Source: Arthrobacter sp. FB24 (GTDB taxonomy: Bacteria; Actinomycetota; Actinomycetes; Actinomycetales; Micrococcaceae). Taken from it: a stretch of 64,000 nucleotides of DNA. Under the pieces are notes generated by a model. The model was not told where the DNA came from. It saw only the letters and a program-made list of their open reading frames with translations, and did not search any database. Where the stretch lies: assembly GCF_000196235.1 (NCBI RefSeq), contig NC_008541.1:3410001-3474000 (forward strand), written 5' to 3'. The stretch's first letter is position 1. Every line of letters begins with the position of its first letter. Shown here in pieces: positions 31,675 to 39,141 of this stretch. Made by a program: the position numbers and the translations under genes.

Positions 31675-32409
31675 ATGACACAGCAACGCTACAGGGACAT
31701 CGCCGAATGGCCTCTGATGGGAACAGCGCTGATTTTCCTGGCAGCTTACGCATGGCAGGTGATTGGCCACATCGAAGGACGGCAGGCCGAATTCCTCGAA
31801 AGCGTCATGTGGATCACCTGGGCTGTCTTCGTTGCCGACTACGCGGCGAACCTGTGGCTCGCGGACAACAGGAAGCGCTGGTTCATTCGCAACCTGCACG
31901 AGCTGCTGATTGTTGCCCTGCCGTTTTTCCGACCGCTGAGGCTGCTCCGGCTGGTCACCCTGCTGTCCGTGCTGCACCGGACCGTGGGCGAGACACTCCG
32001 CGGCCGCGTGGTCACCTATGTGGCCGGCTCGGCCGTCCTGCTGGTGTTTGTGGGCGCCCTGGCCGTCCTGGACGTCGAACAAAATGCGCCCGACGCCAAG
32101 ATCATCACCTTCGGCGACGCCGCGTGGTGGGCCATCACCACCATCACCACCGTGGGCTATGGGGATCTCTTTCCTGTCACGCCCATTGGCCGGATGGTTG
32201 CCGCCGCCCTGATGATGAGCGGCATCGCAGTCCTGGGTGTCGTCACGGCGTCCATCGCATCCTGGCTGGTGCAAAGGGTCGAAGAGAACACGGAAGCGGC
32301 TGTCGAGTCGGCTGAAGTCCCGGTTCGCGCGGACATCCGGGAACTGCTGGCAGAGGTGGCCGCCCTGCGGCAGGAGTTGGCGGCGCTGCGCCGCCAACGT
32401 GAGCCATAA
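31675..32409 (+). CDS. Kv-type potassium channel subunit
   Basis: A 244-residue, six-helix channel of the voltage-gated K+ channel superfamily. The S4-like helix FFRPLRLLRLVTLLSVLHR carries spaced arginines, and the pore has the selectivity filter TVGYGD (159-164) after WWAITTITT. A C-terminal coiled coil follows (RADIRELLAEVAALRQELAALRRQ, about 215-240) that should help form the tetramer. No RCK/TrkA domain is attached. It is divergent from the thioesterase gene (60 nt apart) and ends at a good terminator. Confidence 0.92.
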   Translation: MTQQRYRDIAEWPLMGTALIFLAAYAWQVIGHIEGRQAEFLESVMWITWAVFVADYAANLWLADNRKRWFIRNLHELLIVALPFFRPLRLLRLVTLLSVLHRTVGETLRGRVVTYVAGSAVLLVFVGALAVLDVEQNAPDAKIITFGDAAWWAITTITTVGYGDLFPVTPIGRMVAAALMMSGIAVLGVVTASIASWLVQRVEENTEAAVESAEVPVRADIRELLAEVAALRQELAALRRQREP

Positions 32410-32442
32410 ACTTCCCCAAAGCCCCAAGAGAATTTTCGAAAA

Positions 32443-32483
32443 GGCAGCCATCCGGTCGTTACATCCGGATGGCTGCCTTTTTT
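32443..32483 (+). terminator. Rho-independent terminator of the K+ channel gene
   Basis: GGCAGCCATCCGG (32443-32455) pairs with 32465-32477 (13 bp), followed by TTTTTT. It lies 33 nt past the channel stop. Confidence 0.9.
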
Positions 32484-33010
32484 GTGGAATTAATCCACAT
32501 GAGTGAATTATAAAAAGCATCAAGATTTGCTCAATATCCCGGATTTCTCCGAAATGACGTAATTAACTACCGTCCCCAATCTCCACGTATGCGGCGCTCC
32601 TGCCGGCCCGGTCCAACCCGAAAATTGGGGCTCTTACCTGCTTCCAGCCGAGTAGGCCACCGCACTTTTTCGAGTGTCCCCGCGGTCCAGGAAAGAAGCT
32701 GTTGCGTACACCCTGCGGAGGCGCGGGTGCCATGTACGAATATTCGGGTAATTCCTACTCGTGCGGTGATTACCTCCCGATTCATAGACTCGATATTCCT
32801 AGGGCAAGCAGCATTCCGGAATTATCCGTGGCCACTAAATGGGCACGGGTCTAATCATTCGGGCTACCGAAATTACTCATCATTTCGGCAGTTCACTTCA
32901 TGCGTCTCCGTGCCACGGGCTGCTCCTCAATGCCGCCCGATGCCGGCGCACCGCCGCCCTGGGGCCTGCTGTCCTGTCGACCCCAAGGCATTGACTCTCG
33001 GGGGGAACCG
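32484..33010 (+). other. AT-richer structured leader before the LysM gene
   Basis: About 530 nt with no convincing gene and visibly lower GC than its surroundings (32484-32900). It contains several possible hairpins: CGGGTAAT/ATTACC (32745-32774), CCGTG..CACGG with inner CCA/TGG (32826-32848) and CCGAAAT/ATTTCGG (32867-32888). The order of GGAG, CGGG..CCA, GGGTAAT, TAGGGC and TCTCCG resembles the ydaO (c-di-AMP) riboswitch only loosely and its invariant core is not met, so no class is assigned. A long 5' leader with cis-control is likely, the kind is unknown. Confidence 0.45.
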
Positions 33011-33958
33011 ATGGATCAAAAAGAGCTTGACCTTGAGGACAGAACACCTGTCCCGGCACCTGCAACGGTCCGCAATGGAAGAACCAGGCTAAGGACCATC
33101 CTGGCCGCGGGAGCTGTGGTTACGGCAGTCGCCGTGGCCGCGGTGGGCTACTCCGCCTCCGCGCAGACGCCCAGCATCACCGACACACAGGCGGTACCGG
33201 CACCTGCGCCCGAGGCCGACAAGTCCGCAGACACTCCCGCTTCTGCAACGGCCGGAGCCGGCACGCCGGAGGCGGCCGTAGCCGCCATCCCCGAGCCCGC
33301 CGCACCGGCCCCTGCGCCGGCCGCAGAACCCGCTCCTGCGCCGGCCCCTGCCCCGGCGCCTGCCCCGGCACCTGAGGCGTCCAACCTATACACGGTGGTC
33401 GCCGGGGACACTGTGGGGGCAATAGCTGCTCGCTTCGGGGTGGACATGAACGCCATGCTGGCCGCGAACGGCCTGGGCCTGTACTCGCCGATCGTACCGG
33501 GGCAGGTCCTGAAACTGACGGGACCGGCCGTCGCCGCCCCGGCACCCGCCGCTCCGGCACCCGACCCGGCACCGGCGCCTGCTCCGGCACCGGTGCCTGC
33601 TGCGGCTCCCGCCCCGGCGCCCGCTCCGGCGGTCCGCACAATCTATGTAGCGGGTGCCGGCGGACAGTCGATGGTGGACGCCTGCATCGGCCCCATCCAC
33701 TTCACACCCACCGATGCCTATGCCCTCTTCATCACGGAGCATGACTTCTGCGGAGGATGGGCCCGGTTCTCGGGGATCGGCGTCGGCGAGACCGTCAGCA
33801 TTCCCGGCTACGGGACCTACACGGTGGTCGGACGGGGGCAGGTGCCAAACCCCGGCACCACCAATAATGTCTCCGCGATCTTCGGCGGCTTCCCGCGGGT
33901 CATCCTGCAGACCTGCATCCCGGGGACCAACCAGATGCTGGTGATTGGCCTCAACTGA
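33011..33958 (+). CDS. Secreted LysM protein with sortase-like C-terminal domain
   Basis: 315 residues, start ATG after GGGGGGAACCG. Signal anchor at 28-52 (AAGAVVTAVAVAAVGYSASA), Pro/Ala-rich linker (62-124), one LysM (127-169, YTVVAGDTVGAIAARFGV), second Pro/Ala linker (174-207) and a 105-residue C-terminal domain. The C-domain shows EHDFCGGWARFSGIGVGETV, GYGTYTVVGRG and VILQTCIPG; His244 and Cys302 sit like the catalytic pair of class E/F sortases, but the position of the third residue (Arg before the last strand) is Met309. LysM binds peptidoglycan, so the protein is wall-targeted. Whether the sortase-like part is active is unknown. Confidence 0.85.
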   Translation: MDQKELDLEDRTPVPAPATVRNGRTRLRTILAAGAVVTAVAVAAVGYSASAQTPSITDTQAVPAPAPEADKSADTPASATAGAGTPEAAVAAIPEPAAPAPAPAAEPAPAPAPAPAPAPAPEASNLYTVVAGDTVGAIAARFGVDMNAMLAANGLGLYSPIVPGQVLKLTGPAVAAPAPAAPAPDPAPAPAPAPVPAAAPAPAPAPAVRTIYVAGAGGQSMVDACIGPIHFTPTDAYALFITEHDFCGGWARFSGIGVGETVSIPGYGTYTVVGRGQVPNPGTTNNVSAIFGGFPRVILQTCIPGTNQMLVIGLN

Positions 33959-34049
33959 CGTTCCCGAGCTGGTCCGAGGTGCCGAACCTGCAAGGCCAGG
34001 GACGGCACACAAGGCCCAGGCGAAAGGCGGCGAATGTCCCGGACAACGA

Positions 34050-34085
34050 AAAAGTCTCCGGAACCTGATGGTTCCGGAGACTTTT
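34050..34085. terminator. Bidirectional terminator between LysM gene and tRNA-Tyr
   Basis: AAAAGTCTCCGGAACC (34050-34065) pairs with 34070-34085 around TGAT, 16 perfect pairs, with T-runs at both outer ends (TTTTT on the minus strand). It follows the LysM gene on the plus strand and tRNA-Tyr on the minus strand. Confidence 0.85.
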
Positions 34086-34093
34086 CCTTTGGG

Positions 34094-34175
34094 TGGCAGA
34101 TGAGGGATTCGAACCCCCGTAGGCGTTGCCAGCTGATTTACAGTCAGCCCCCTTTGGCCGCTCGGGTAATCTGCC
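34094..34175 (-). tRNA. tRNA-Tyr (GUA)
   Basis: 82-nt type II cloverleaf on the minus strand. Acceptor GGCAGAT (5' end 34175) with ATCTGCC, anticodon stem CTGA../..TCAG with loop CTGTAAA (anticodon GUA), a long variable arm (GCTGGCAACGCCTACG region) and T-arm GGGGTTCGAATCCCT. A73 is present; the next bases are CCC, so CCA is not encoded. Confidence 0.92.
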
Positions 34176-34336
34176 GAACTTCAAAAGAAGATCACTCGCG
34201 GTTTCCTTGGTCAGAACTACTGTTTCCAGTCCGTTCCGCTTCCAGCAACCGCGGGCAAGACAACTTTACAGAACTTCTGCCGAAGAATCGAATCGAGCCG
34301 CCAAGGCCTCCGAATACCCCGGAAATCCGCCAAAAA

Positions 34337-34591
34337 TCAGGCTTCGCCAAGAATGCGTCCGGCCAGTTTCGCTTCGAACTTCGCTGCCTGCTCCTCGGTG
34401 ATCTGGTTCAACTGCACCGCCCGCATTAGATCCGAGTGCACACCGTCCAGGCGGGAGGAAGCCTCGGCCACGGGGCTAAGGATGATCGAGGCAGCCACGG
34501 CCGCGGCTGCCACAGAGGTGGCCGCAGCGGCGAGGGAGGTGGCCGCAGCGGCAGTGGAGCGCGTGACGTAGCGGACGGCCTTCTGGTGCAT
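34337..34591 (-). CDS. Small Ala-rich membrane/secreted protein of unknown function
   Basis: 84 residues from the ATG at 34591 (GGAAGGAAAG upstream). Residues 13-38 are almost all Ala/Thr/Ser with a repeated AAAATS element and a hydrophobic end (AAVAASIILSP), then a charged helical part (RLDGVHSDLMRAVQLNQITEEQAAKFEAKLAG). It could be a signal-anchor with a short helical outer or inner domain. I know no family. The Ala-rich run is partly a consequence of GC-rich repeats, so the call is cautious. Confidence 0.5.
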   Translation of the reverse strand: MHQKAVRYVTRSTAAAATSLAAAATSVAAAAVAASIILSPVAEASSRLDGVHSDLMRAVQLNQITEEQAAKFEAKLAGRILGEA

Positions 34592-34830
34592 GTGCTTTCC
34601 TTCCGGGACAACTCTTCCAACACCTCCAACCCTGGGGGCCAAGACTTCGTTCCCGCCGTGCGTCCGCTTTGAAGTAACTGTGAATCGACCGGAACGCGTC
34701 TGCTGCGGCCGTTTTCGCTTCGGGCCCGGCCCGGGCCCTGAGCCTTCACTTCGCCGCCATCCGTACTAGGCTGGAATGCAGACAACACTGCCCCCGAAGG
34801 GGTACCCAGGCGATCAGCAGGAGGACAGTT

Positions 34831-35322
34831 ATGGCAGGCGAATCCACATTCGACGTCGTCAGCAAGGTAGACAAGCAGGAAGTTGCCAATGCCCTGAACC
34901 AGGCGCAGAAGGAACTGGCCCAGCGCTACGACTTCAAGGGCGTTGGCGCCGAGGTCGATTTCAGCGGTGAAAAGATCCTAATGAAGGCCAACTCCGAAGA
35001 GCGGGTGCTGGCAGTCCTGGACGTACTGCAGTCCAAGCTCATCCGCCGCGGAATCTCGCTGAAGTCGCTGGACACCGGCGAGCCCTACGCATCCGGCAAG
35101 GAATATCGGCTGGAGGCGTCCATCAAGGAGGGCATCGCCCAGGACCTTGCAAAGAAGATCAACAAGCTGATCCGCGACGAGGCGCCCAAGTCCGTCAAAT
35201 CCCAGATCCAGGGCGATGAACTTCGCGTGACGTCCAAGTCCCGCGACGATCTGCAGGCCACCATGGCCCTCCTGAAGGACTTTGACGAAGCCGACCTGCA
35301 GTTCGTCAACTTCCGCAGCTGA
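34831..35322 (+). CDS. yajQ: YajQ family cyclic-di-GMP-binding/nucleotide-binding protein
   Basis: 163 residues with the twin ferredoxin-like fold of the family: STFDVVSKVDKQEVANALNQA, RYDFKG, LLIRRGISLKSLDTG-like SKLIRRGISLKSLDTGEPYASGKEYRLEASIKEGI, and IQGDELRVTSKSRDDLQATMALLK. YajQ proteins bind nucleotides/RNA, and some bind cyclic-di-GMP and act with transcription regulators. Single gene, near-complete and typical length. Confidence 0.93.
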   Translation: MAGESTFDVVSKVDKQEVANALNQAQKELAQRYDFKGVGAEVDFSGEKILMKANSEERVLAVLDVLQSKLIRRGISLKSLDTGEPYASGKEYRLEASIKEGIAQDLAKKINKLIRDEAPKSVKSQIQGDELRVTSKSRDDLQATMALLKDFDEADLQFVNFRS

Positions 35323-35365
35323 ACCGAGCCGCCGTTTTCGACGCGCAAAAATCCACACGCTACTC

Positions 35366-35409
35366 AAAAAGGCTGGCGACACCGGTATATGGGTGTCGCC
35401 AGCCTTTTT
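35366..35409. terminator. Bidirectional terminator between yajQ and htpX
   Basis: AAAAAGGCTGGCGACACC (35366-35383) pairs with 35392-35409, 18 bp without mismatch, ending in T5 on each strand. It lies between the convergent yajQ and htpX genes. Confidence 0.9.
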
Positions 35410-35455
35410 GCGCGTCGGAAACCACTTTGCGCGTCAGAAGTACGACGGCGGCAAC

Positions 35456-36325
35456 TCAGCTGGCCGGGCCGCCCGCCATCAGTTCCAGGCGGGTGATGCG
35501 GTCCTGCATCGGCGGGTGCGTTGCAAACATCCGGGTCACACCGCCGGCACGGAACGGGTTGGCGATCATCAGGTGCGAGGTGTTCACCAGCTTCTGGTCC
35601 GGCGGGAGCGGCACCATCTGCACGCCCTGATGGATCTTGCGCAGGGCTGAGGCGAGCGCCAGCGGATCGCCCGTGAGCGCGGAACCGTCCTCGTCGGCGT
35701 CGTACTCTCTGGTCCGGGAAATAGCCGACTGGATCACCACCGCCGCGAGCGGAGCGAGAAGCGCCATCGCCATCACCGCGAGCGGGTTTGAATTGCGGCG
35801 GTCCCCTCCGCCGAAGATCAGCAGCATCTGGCCCACCGAGGTGATCACGCCCGCTACTGCCGCGGCCACGGACGAGGTCAGGATGTCCCTGTTGTAAACG
35901 TGCATGAGCTCGTGGCCCAGCACCCCCCGAAGCTCCCTGAGGCTCAGGAGCCGCAGGATGCCTTCCGTGCAGCAGACGGCGGCGTTCTGCGGGTTCCTGC
36001 CGGTGGCAAAAGCATTCGGCGCCGGCGTGGGCGAGACGTAAATCCGCGGCATGGGCTGGTTCGCCTTAGCGGAGAGCTCCCGGACGATCTGGTAGAGCTG
36101 GGGCGCCTGCTCCTCGGTGACGGGGTACGCCTGCATGGAGCGGAGCGCGAGTTTGTCGCTGTTCCAGTACCCGTAGGCTGTGGTGCCCACGCCCACCAGC
36201 GCCATGATCCAGATGGGGGTGGTGCTCCGCATGCTGCTGCCGATCACGGCACCCAGCCCCAGCAGCACCGCCCAGAGCACCCCGAACAGAGCCGCGGTCT
36301 TCAGTCCGTTGTGGTGATTATGCAC
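35456..36325 (-). CDS. htpX: HtpX-type membrane zinc metalloprotease
   Basis: M48 protease, 289 residues, of the inner-membrane quality-control type. N-terminal two helices (about 8-52), then RIYVSPTPAPNAFATGRNPQNAAV, the zinc site GVLGHELMHVYNRD (His138, Glu139, His142), two further helices (about 150-195), and the third ligand Glu in SRTREYDADEDGS. It degrades damaged membrane proteins. Start MHNHHNGLKTAAL. Typical length; stand-alone. Confidence 0.94.
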   Translation of the reverse strand: MHNHHNGLKTAALFGVLWAVLLGLGAVIGSSMRSTTPIWIMALVGVGTTAYGYWNSDKLALRSMQAYPVTEEQAPQLYQIVRELSAKANQPMPRIYVSPTPAPNAFATGRNPQNAAVCCTEGILRLLSLRELRGVLGHELMHVYNRDILTSSVAAAVAGVITSVGQMLLIFGGGDRRNSNPLAVMAMALLAPLAAVVIQSAISRTREYDADEDGSALTGDPLALASALRKIHQGVQMVPLPPDQKLVNTSHLMIANPFRAGGVTRMFATHPPMQDRITRLELMAGGPAS

Positions 36326-36376
36326 TGTGCCTCCTCACGACGTTCCTACCCTCGAATGACGGCCTGGGCGGCGCCG

Positions 36377-37648
36377 CTACGCAACGGGATTCCGCGCGTC
36401 GTACTTCAGGAATCCCGACTGCCATCGCGCCACCGTCCACGCCACGGCGATGCACAACAACCCGCCCAGCAGCAAAACCCAACCTTCACTCAAAAGTTTA
36501 GTGCCGCCGCCGGCCAGCATGTCCCCGATCCGCGGACCGCCGGCAACCACCACCACAAACACTCCCTGGAGCCGCCCGCGCAGGTGGTCCGGTGTCGCCG
36601 CCTGGAGGATGGTGGTCCGGAAAACGGCACTCACGGAGTCCGCGATGCCGGCTAGGGCACAGCAGAGCGCCGCGGGCAGCAGCCACCACGTCACACCGTC
36701 GGCGCCGGAACGCCCGGCCAGCACCACCACCAGTCCGAAGCCGGCGATGGAGGCACCCCACCCCATGACGGACCACACCACGGCGCTCCCTTGCCGGCGG
36801 ATGCCGCCCAGCGGTCCGGAGAAGAGCCCGGCCAGGAACGCGCCCACTGCTGTAGACGCCAGCAGCACGCCCACGGTGGCCTCGCCGCCGCCGATCATCA
36901 CCGCACCGATCGCCGGCATCAGGGCCCGCGGCTGCGCGAAGATCATGGCCACGAGGTCGATCACAAACGTCATGCGCAGATTTGGTCTGGTACCCAGGAA
37001 GCGGAAACCCTCCACCACCGAACGCAGCCCGGCCCGGTGCGTGGTCTTCCCCGGCGGCATCGGAGGGAGCCTCAGCAGGGCCCAGAACGCAAAGGCGAAG
37101 CTTGCCACGTCCAGCGTGTAGGTCCAGCCGAAGCCCACCCAGGCCACCAGCACGCCGGCCAGCAGCGGACCGGCTGTCATGCCCAGGCCGAACGTGATCA
37201 TGCTCAGCGCGTTGGCGGCCGGCAGGAGTTCCTTGCGGACCAGTGCCGGGATGATGGCGCTGCGGGCGGGCTGGTTGATGGCCTGGGCGCCGCTCTGCAC
37301 GGCCACCAGCACGTAGAGCAGCCACACGTTGCCCAGCCCGAGCCAGGCCTGCGCCGCCAGCCCGGCGGTGGTAAGCCACAGCATGGTGGTCGCCAGCAGG
37401 GCAACCTTGCGGCGGTCGTGGGCATCGGCGATGGAGCCGCCCAGCAGGCCTCCGAGCACCAGGGGCACCAGCGCGAAGATACTCAGCAAGCCAACGTAGA
37501 GGCTGTCCTGCGTCAGCCGGTACACCTCAAGGCTCACCGCCACCAGGGTCAGCTGGCTGCCAAGGTTGGAGACGGCGGATCCAAGCCAGAGCCGGCGGAA
37601 GTCAGGGCTCTCGCGCAGCGGAGTGATGTCAGCCAGGAATCTTCCCAC
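36377..37648 (-). CDS. MFS exporter, EntS-like
   Basis: 423 residues, about twelve helices. PDFRRLWLGSAVSNLGSQLT at the start and the loop motif ADAHDRRKVALLA, plus TPDHLRGRLQGVF after helix 10, are those of the MFS_3/EntS group that exports siderophores or small drugs. Neighbouring genes show no siderophore role, though an NRPS lies at the far right of the window. It is convergent on its left with nothing between it and htpX but 51 nt. Confidence 0.88.
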   Translation of the reverse strand: MGRFLADITPLRESPDFRRLWLGSAVSNLGSQLTLVAVSLEVYRLTQDSLYVGLLSIFALVPLVLGGLLGGSIADAHDRRKVALLATTMLWLTTAGLAAQAWLGLGNVWLLYVLVAVQSGAQAINQPARSAIIPALVRKELLPAANALSMITFGLGMTAGPLLAGVLVAWVGFGWTYTLDVASFAFAFWALLRLPPMPPGKTTHRAGLRSVVEGFRFLGTRPNLRMTFVIDLVAMIFAQPRALMPAIGAVMIGGGEATVGVLLASTAVGAFLAGLFSGPLGGIRRQGSAVVWSVMGWGASIAGFGLVVVLAGRSGADGVTWWLLPAALCCALAGIADSVSAVFRTTILQAATPDHLRGRLQGVFVVVVAGGPRIGDMLAGGGTKLLSEGWVLLLGGLLCIAVAWTVARWQSGFLKYDARNPVA

Positions 37649-37759
37649 CGGGCAACTCTAGCGGCGGAGGCAGCGGGATCCGGGCCATTCAGGGGCCTGC
37701 ATGCTGCGGCGCCCCTGAATGCCGGACGCGGCCTTGATAGTCTCGGGCGGGGAAACACT

Positions 37760-38617
37760 ATGGCGGAAGGAATGCACATGCAGTTGTCCAGACGGCTGCT
37801 TTTCGGCTCGGCGGTCTGGGAGGTCACCCGGCCGCGCACTCCGCTGACGGCCGGCCACCTGATGATCCGCCTGAGCAATCCGGCAACGACCCTGGACCAC
37901 AGGTCGGCGGCCGACTGGCTGCGCTGCCACAACGCTGCCCGAAGGGCACTGGCCGATGTTCTCGGGGCAGACACCTGCACCCTGCTTTTTGCGCATCGCT
38001 GGCATGCGCTCGGCGCCGCTATCGGCGAACCTGCCGCGGAGTCATCCACCCCCACGTTCCACCTGTTCGGCCGCTGGGACGGCGAACCGGTCACCCCCGC
38101 CGGGCAGCTGTCCCTGCCGGCGCAGCGCCGGAAGCCGGCGCCGGACCAGGAACTGGACAAGTACGACGCCGGGCTCCGCACCGCGCTGCTGAAAGCGGCA
38201 ACTGCCTCGGTGGACGGGACGGCGCACGGGACACCGGACTTCGCGGCTGACGGTGCCGGTTCGGCAGACATCGCGGAAGGCGATACGGAAGCCGCCCAGG
38301 AACAGGAAGCGCCGCTTCCCGCCATCCGGGCCTGGGCGCCGTCGTCCCCTGCGGGCTCGGACCACACGGTCCTCGCACCGGAACGGACCATCGGTTCCGT
38401 GGAGGATGTGACCCCGCGGGAACTGCTCGCCCTGGCCGCGGCGCTGGAAGCTCTGGCGCTCCGGCAGGCTGTGACCGGCCTCAGCTGCCTGGTTCCTGAC
38501 ACTGCCGTCACGGCCGGCCGGCTCGAACTGCACGCGCTGGGCCGCTCTGCCGGTGAAGCCGTCAACCCGTTTGAAATGTTGCTGCGGTCTCCGGAGATTA
38601 GCCCAGCCTTATTGTGA
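37760..38617 (+). CDS. Degenerate HIT-like protein (inference)
   Basis: 285 residues from the ATG at 37760; the ATG at 37778 has GGAAGG at seven bases and is equally good. Residues 12-110 resemble HIT nucleotide-binding proteins: TRPRTPLTAGHLMIRLSNPATTLDHRSA, then helix LRCHNAARRALADVLGADTC and a STPTFHLFGRWDGEP strand in the place of HxHxHxxPRWxGD. Two of three family histidines are missing (TFHLFGRW), so catalysis by the normal histidine is doubtful. The middle (about 155-200) is low-complexity and acidic. It ends just before the Fur operator and its stop is 8 nt inside it. Function not known. Confidence 0.55.
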   Translation: MAEGMHMQLSRRLLFGSAVWEVTRPRTPLTAGHLMIRLSNPATTLDHRSAADWLRCHNAARRALADVLGADTCTLLFAHRWHALGAAIGEPAAESSTPTFHLFGRWDGEPVTPAGQLSLPAQRRKPAPDQELDKYDAGLRTALLKAATASVDGTAHGTPDFAADGAGSADIAEGDTEAAQEQEAPLPAIRAWAPSSPAGSDHTVLAPERTIGSVEDVTPRELLALAAALEALALRQAVTGLSCLVPDTAVTAGRLELHALGRSAGEAVNPFEMLLRSPEISPALL

Positions 38618-38631
38618 TTTAGTCATAATAA
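38609..38631 (+). promoter_or_regulatory. Probable Fur-type operator before the fur-katA pair
   Basis: TTATTGTGA (38609-38617), TTTAG, TCATAATAA (38623-38631): a 9-5-9 inverted repeat with a single mismatch in an otherwise GC-rich region. It ends 17 nt upstream of the fur ATG. AT-rich 9-bp arms of this sort are typical of Fur/CatR binding sites. The site overlaps the end of the upstream gene. Confidence 0.7.
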
Positions 38632-38647
38632 GTGCTTGAATGGGGCT

Positions 38648-39115
38648 ATGACAGTTCACGAGGCAGGCCAGGATGCATGGGCAGCCGCCCTGCGCGCCCA
38701 CGGCCGCCGGGTGACCAAGCAGCGGCTGGCGGTCCTCACCGCCGTCGAACGCCACCCGCACTCGCCGGCCGAAAGCATCCTCGCCGCCGCGCGTGAAGAA
38801 CTGCCTGAAATGACCGCACAGTCCGTTTACGTGGTCCTCGGTGACCTCACGGACCTGCATATGCTGCGCCGGTTCGAACCGCCCCATTCCCCCGCGCTGT
38901 ACGAGACGCGGGTGGGCGACAACCACCACCACGCCATCTGCATCAGTTGCGGACGGGTGGAGGACGTGGACTGCGCCGTGGGCCATGCGCCCTGCCTCAC
39001 GCCGCACTGGGATGAAAATTCCGAGCCGATGACCATCCAGATCGCTGACGTCATGTACCAGGGCATCTGCCAGGACTGCCAGCGCACCCAAAAGCTACCC
39101 GCCGAACGAAACTAA
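38648..39115 (+). CDS. furA: Fur-family regulator (CatR/FurA-like) of catalase
   Basis: 155 residues. Winged helix (10-85) with [21 protein letters not shown] and [15 protein letters not shown], then the dimerisation domain with the metal histidines HHH (93-95) and the zinc pairs CISC (98-101) and CQDC (141-144). Catalase-linked members sense peroxide through a metal-bound histidine. ATG at 38648; the TTG frame start 12 nt earlier is not used here. It lies 26 nt before katA and behind a clear operator, so it likely represses itself and catalase. Confidence 0.93.
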   Translation: MTVHEAGQDAWAAALRAHGRRVTKQRLAVLTAVERHPHSPAESILAAAREELPEMTAQSVYVVLGDLTDLHMLRRFEPPHSPALYETRVGDNHHHAICISCGRVEDVDCAVGHAPCLTPHWDENSEPMTIQIADVMYQGICQDCQRTQKLPAERN

Positions 39116-39141
39116 GCAAGAAACCCAACCAAAGGAGAAAG

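Noticed and set aside
32700..33010. c-di-AMP (ydaO) riboswitch before the LysM gene.
   Set aside because: The genomic context is right and a few elements appear in order, but the invariant GGGGxxCCA, GGGGUGAAUC and GUCAGCUAACC parts are not met, so I do not call it; a covariance model search would decide.
32589..33092. Open frame of 167 codons in the leader before the LysM gene.
   Set aside because: It overlaps the start of the LysM gene in another frame, has no ribosome site and a composition unlike the neighbouring genes; the region is better read as a leader.
33148..33641. CRISPR or tandem-repeat array in the Ala/Pro-rich LysM linkers.
   Set aside because: The repeated GCxCCx units code for Pro/Ala linkers in frame, with irregular units and no spacers; it is simple coding sequence of low complexity.
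36791..37759. N-terminal extension of the HIT-like protein frame over the MFS gene.
   Set aside because: The extension is antisense to the MFS exporter; the start near 37760-37778 has ribosome-site support.
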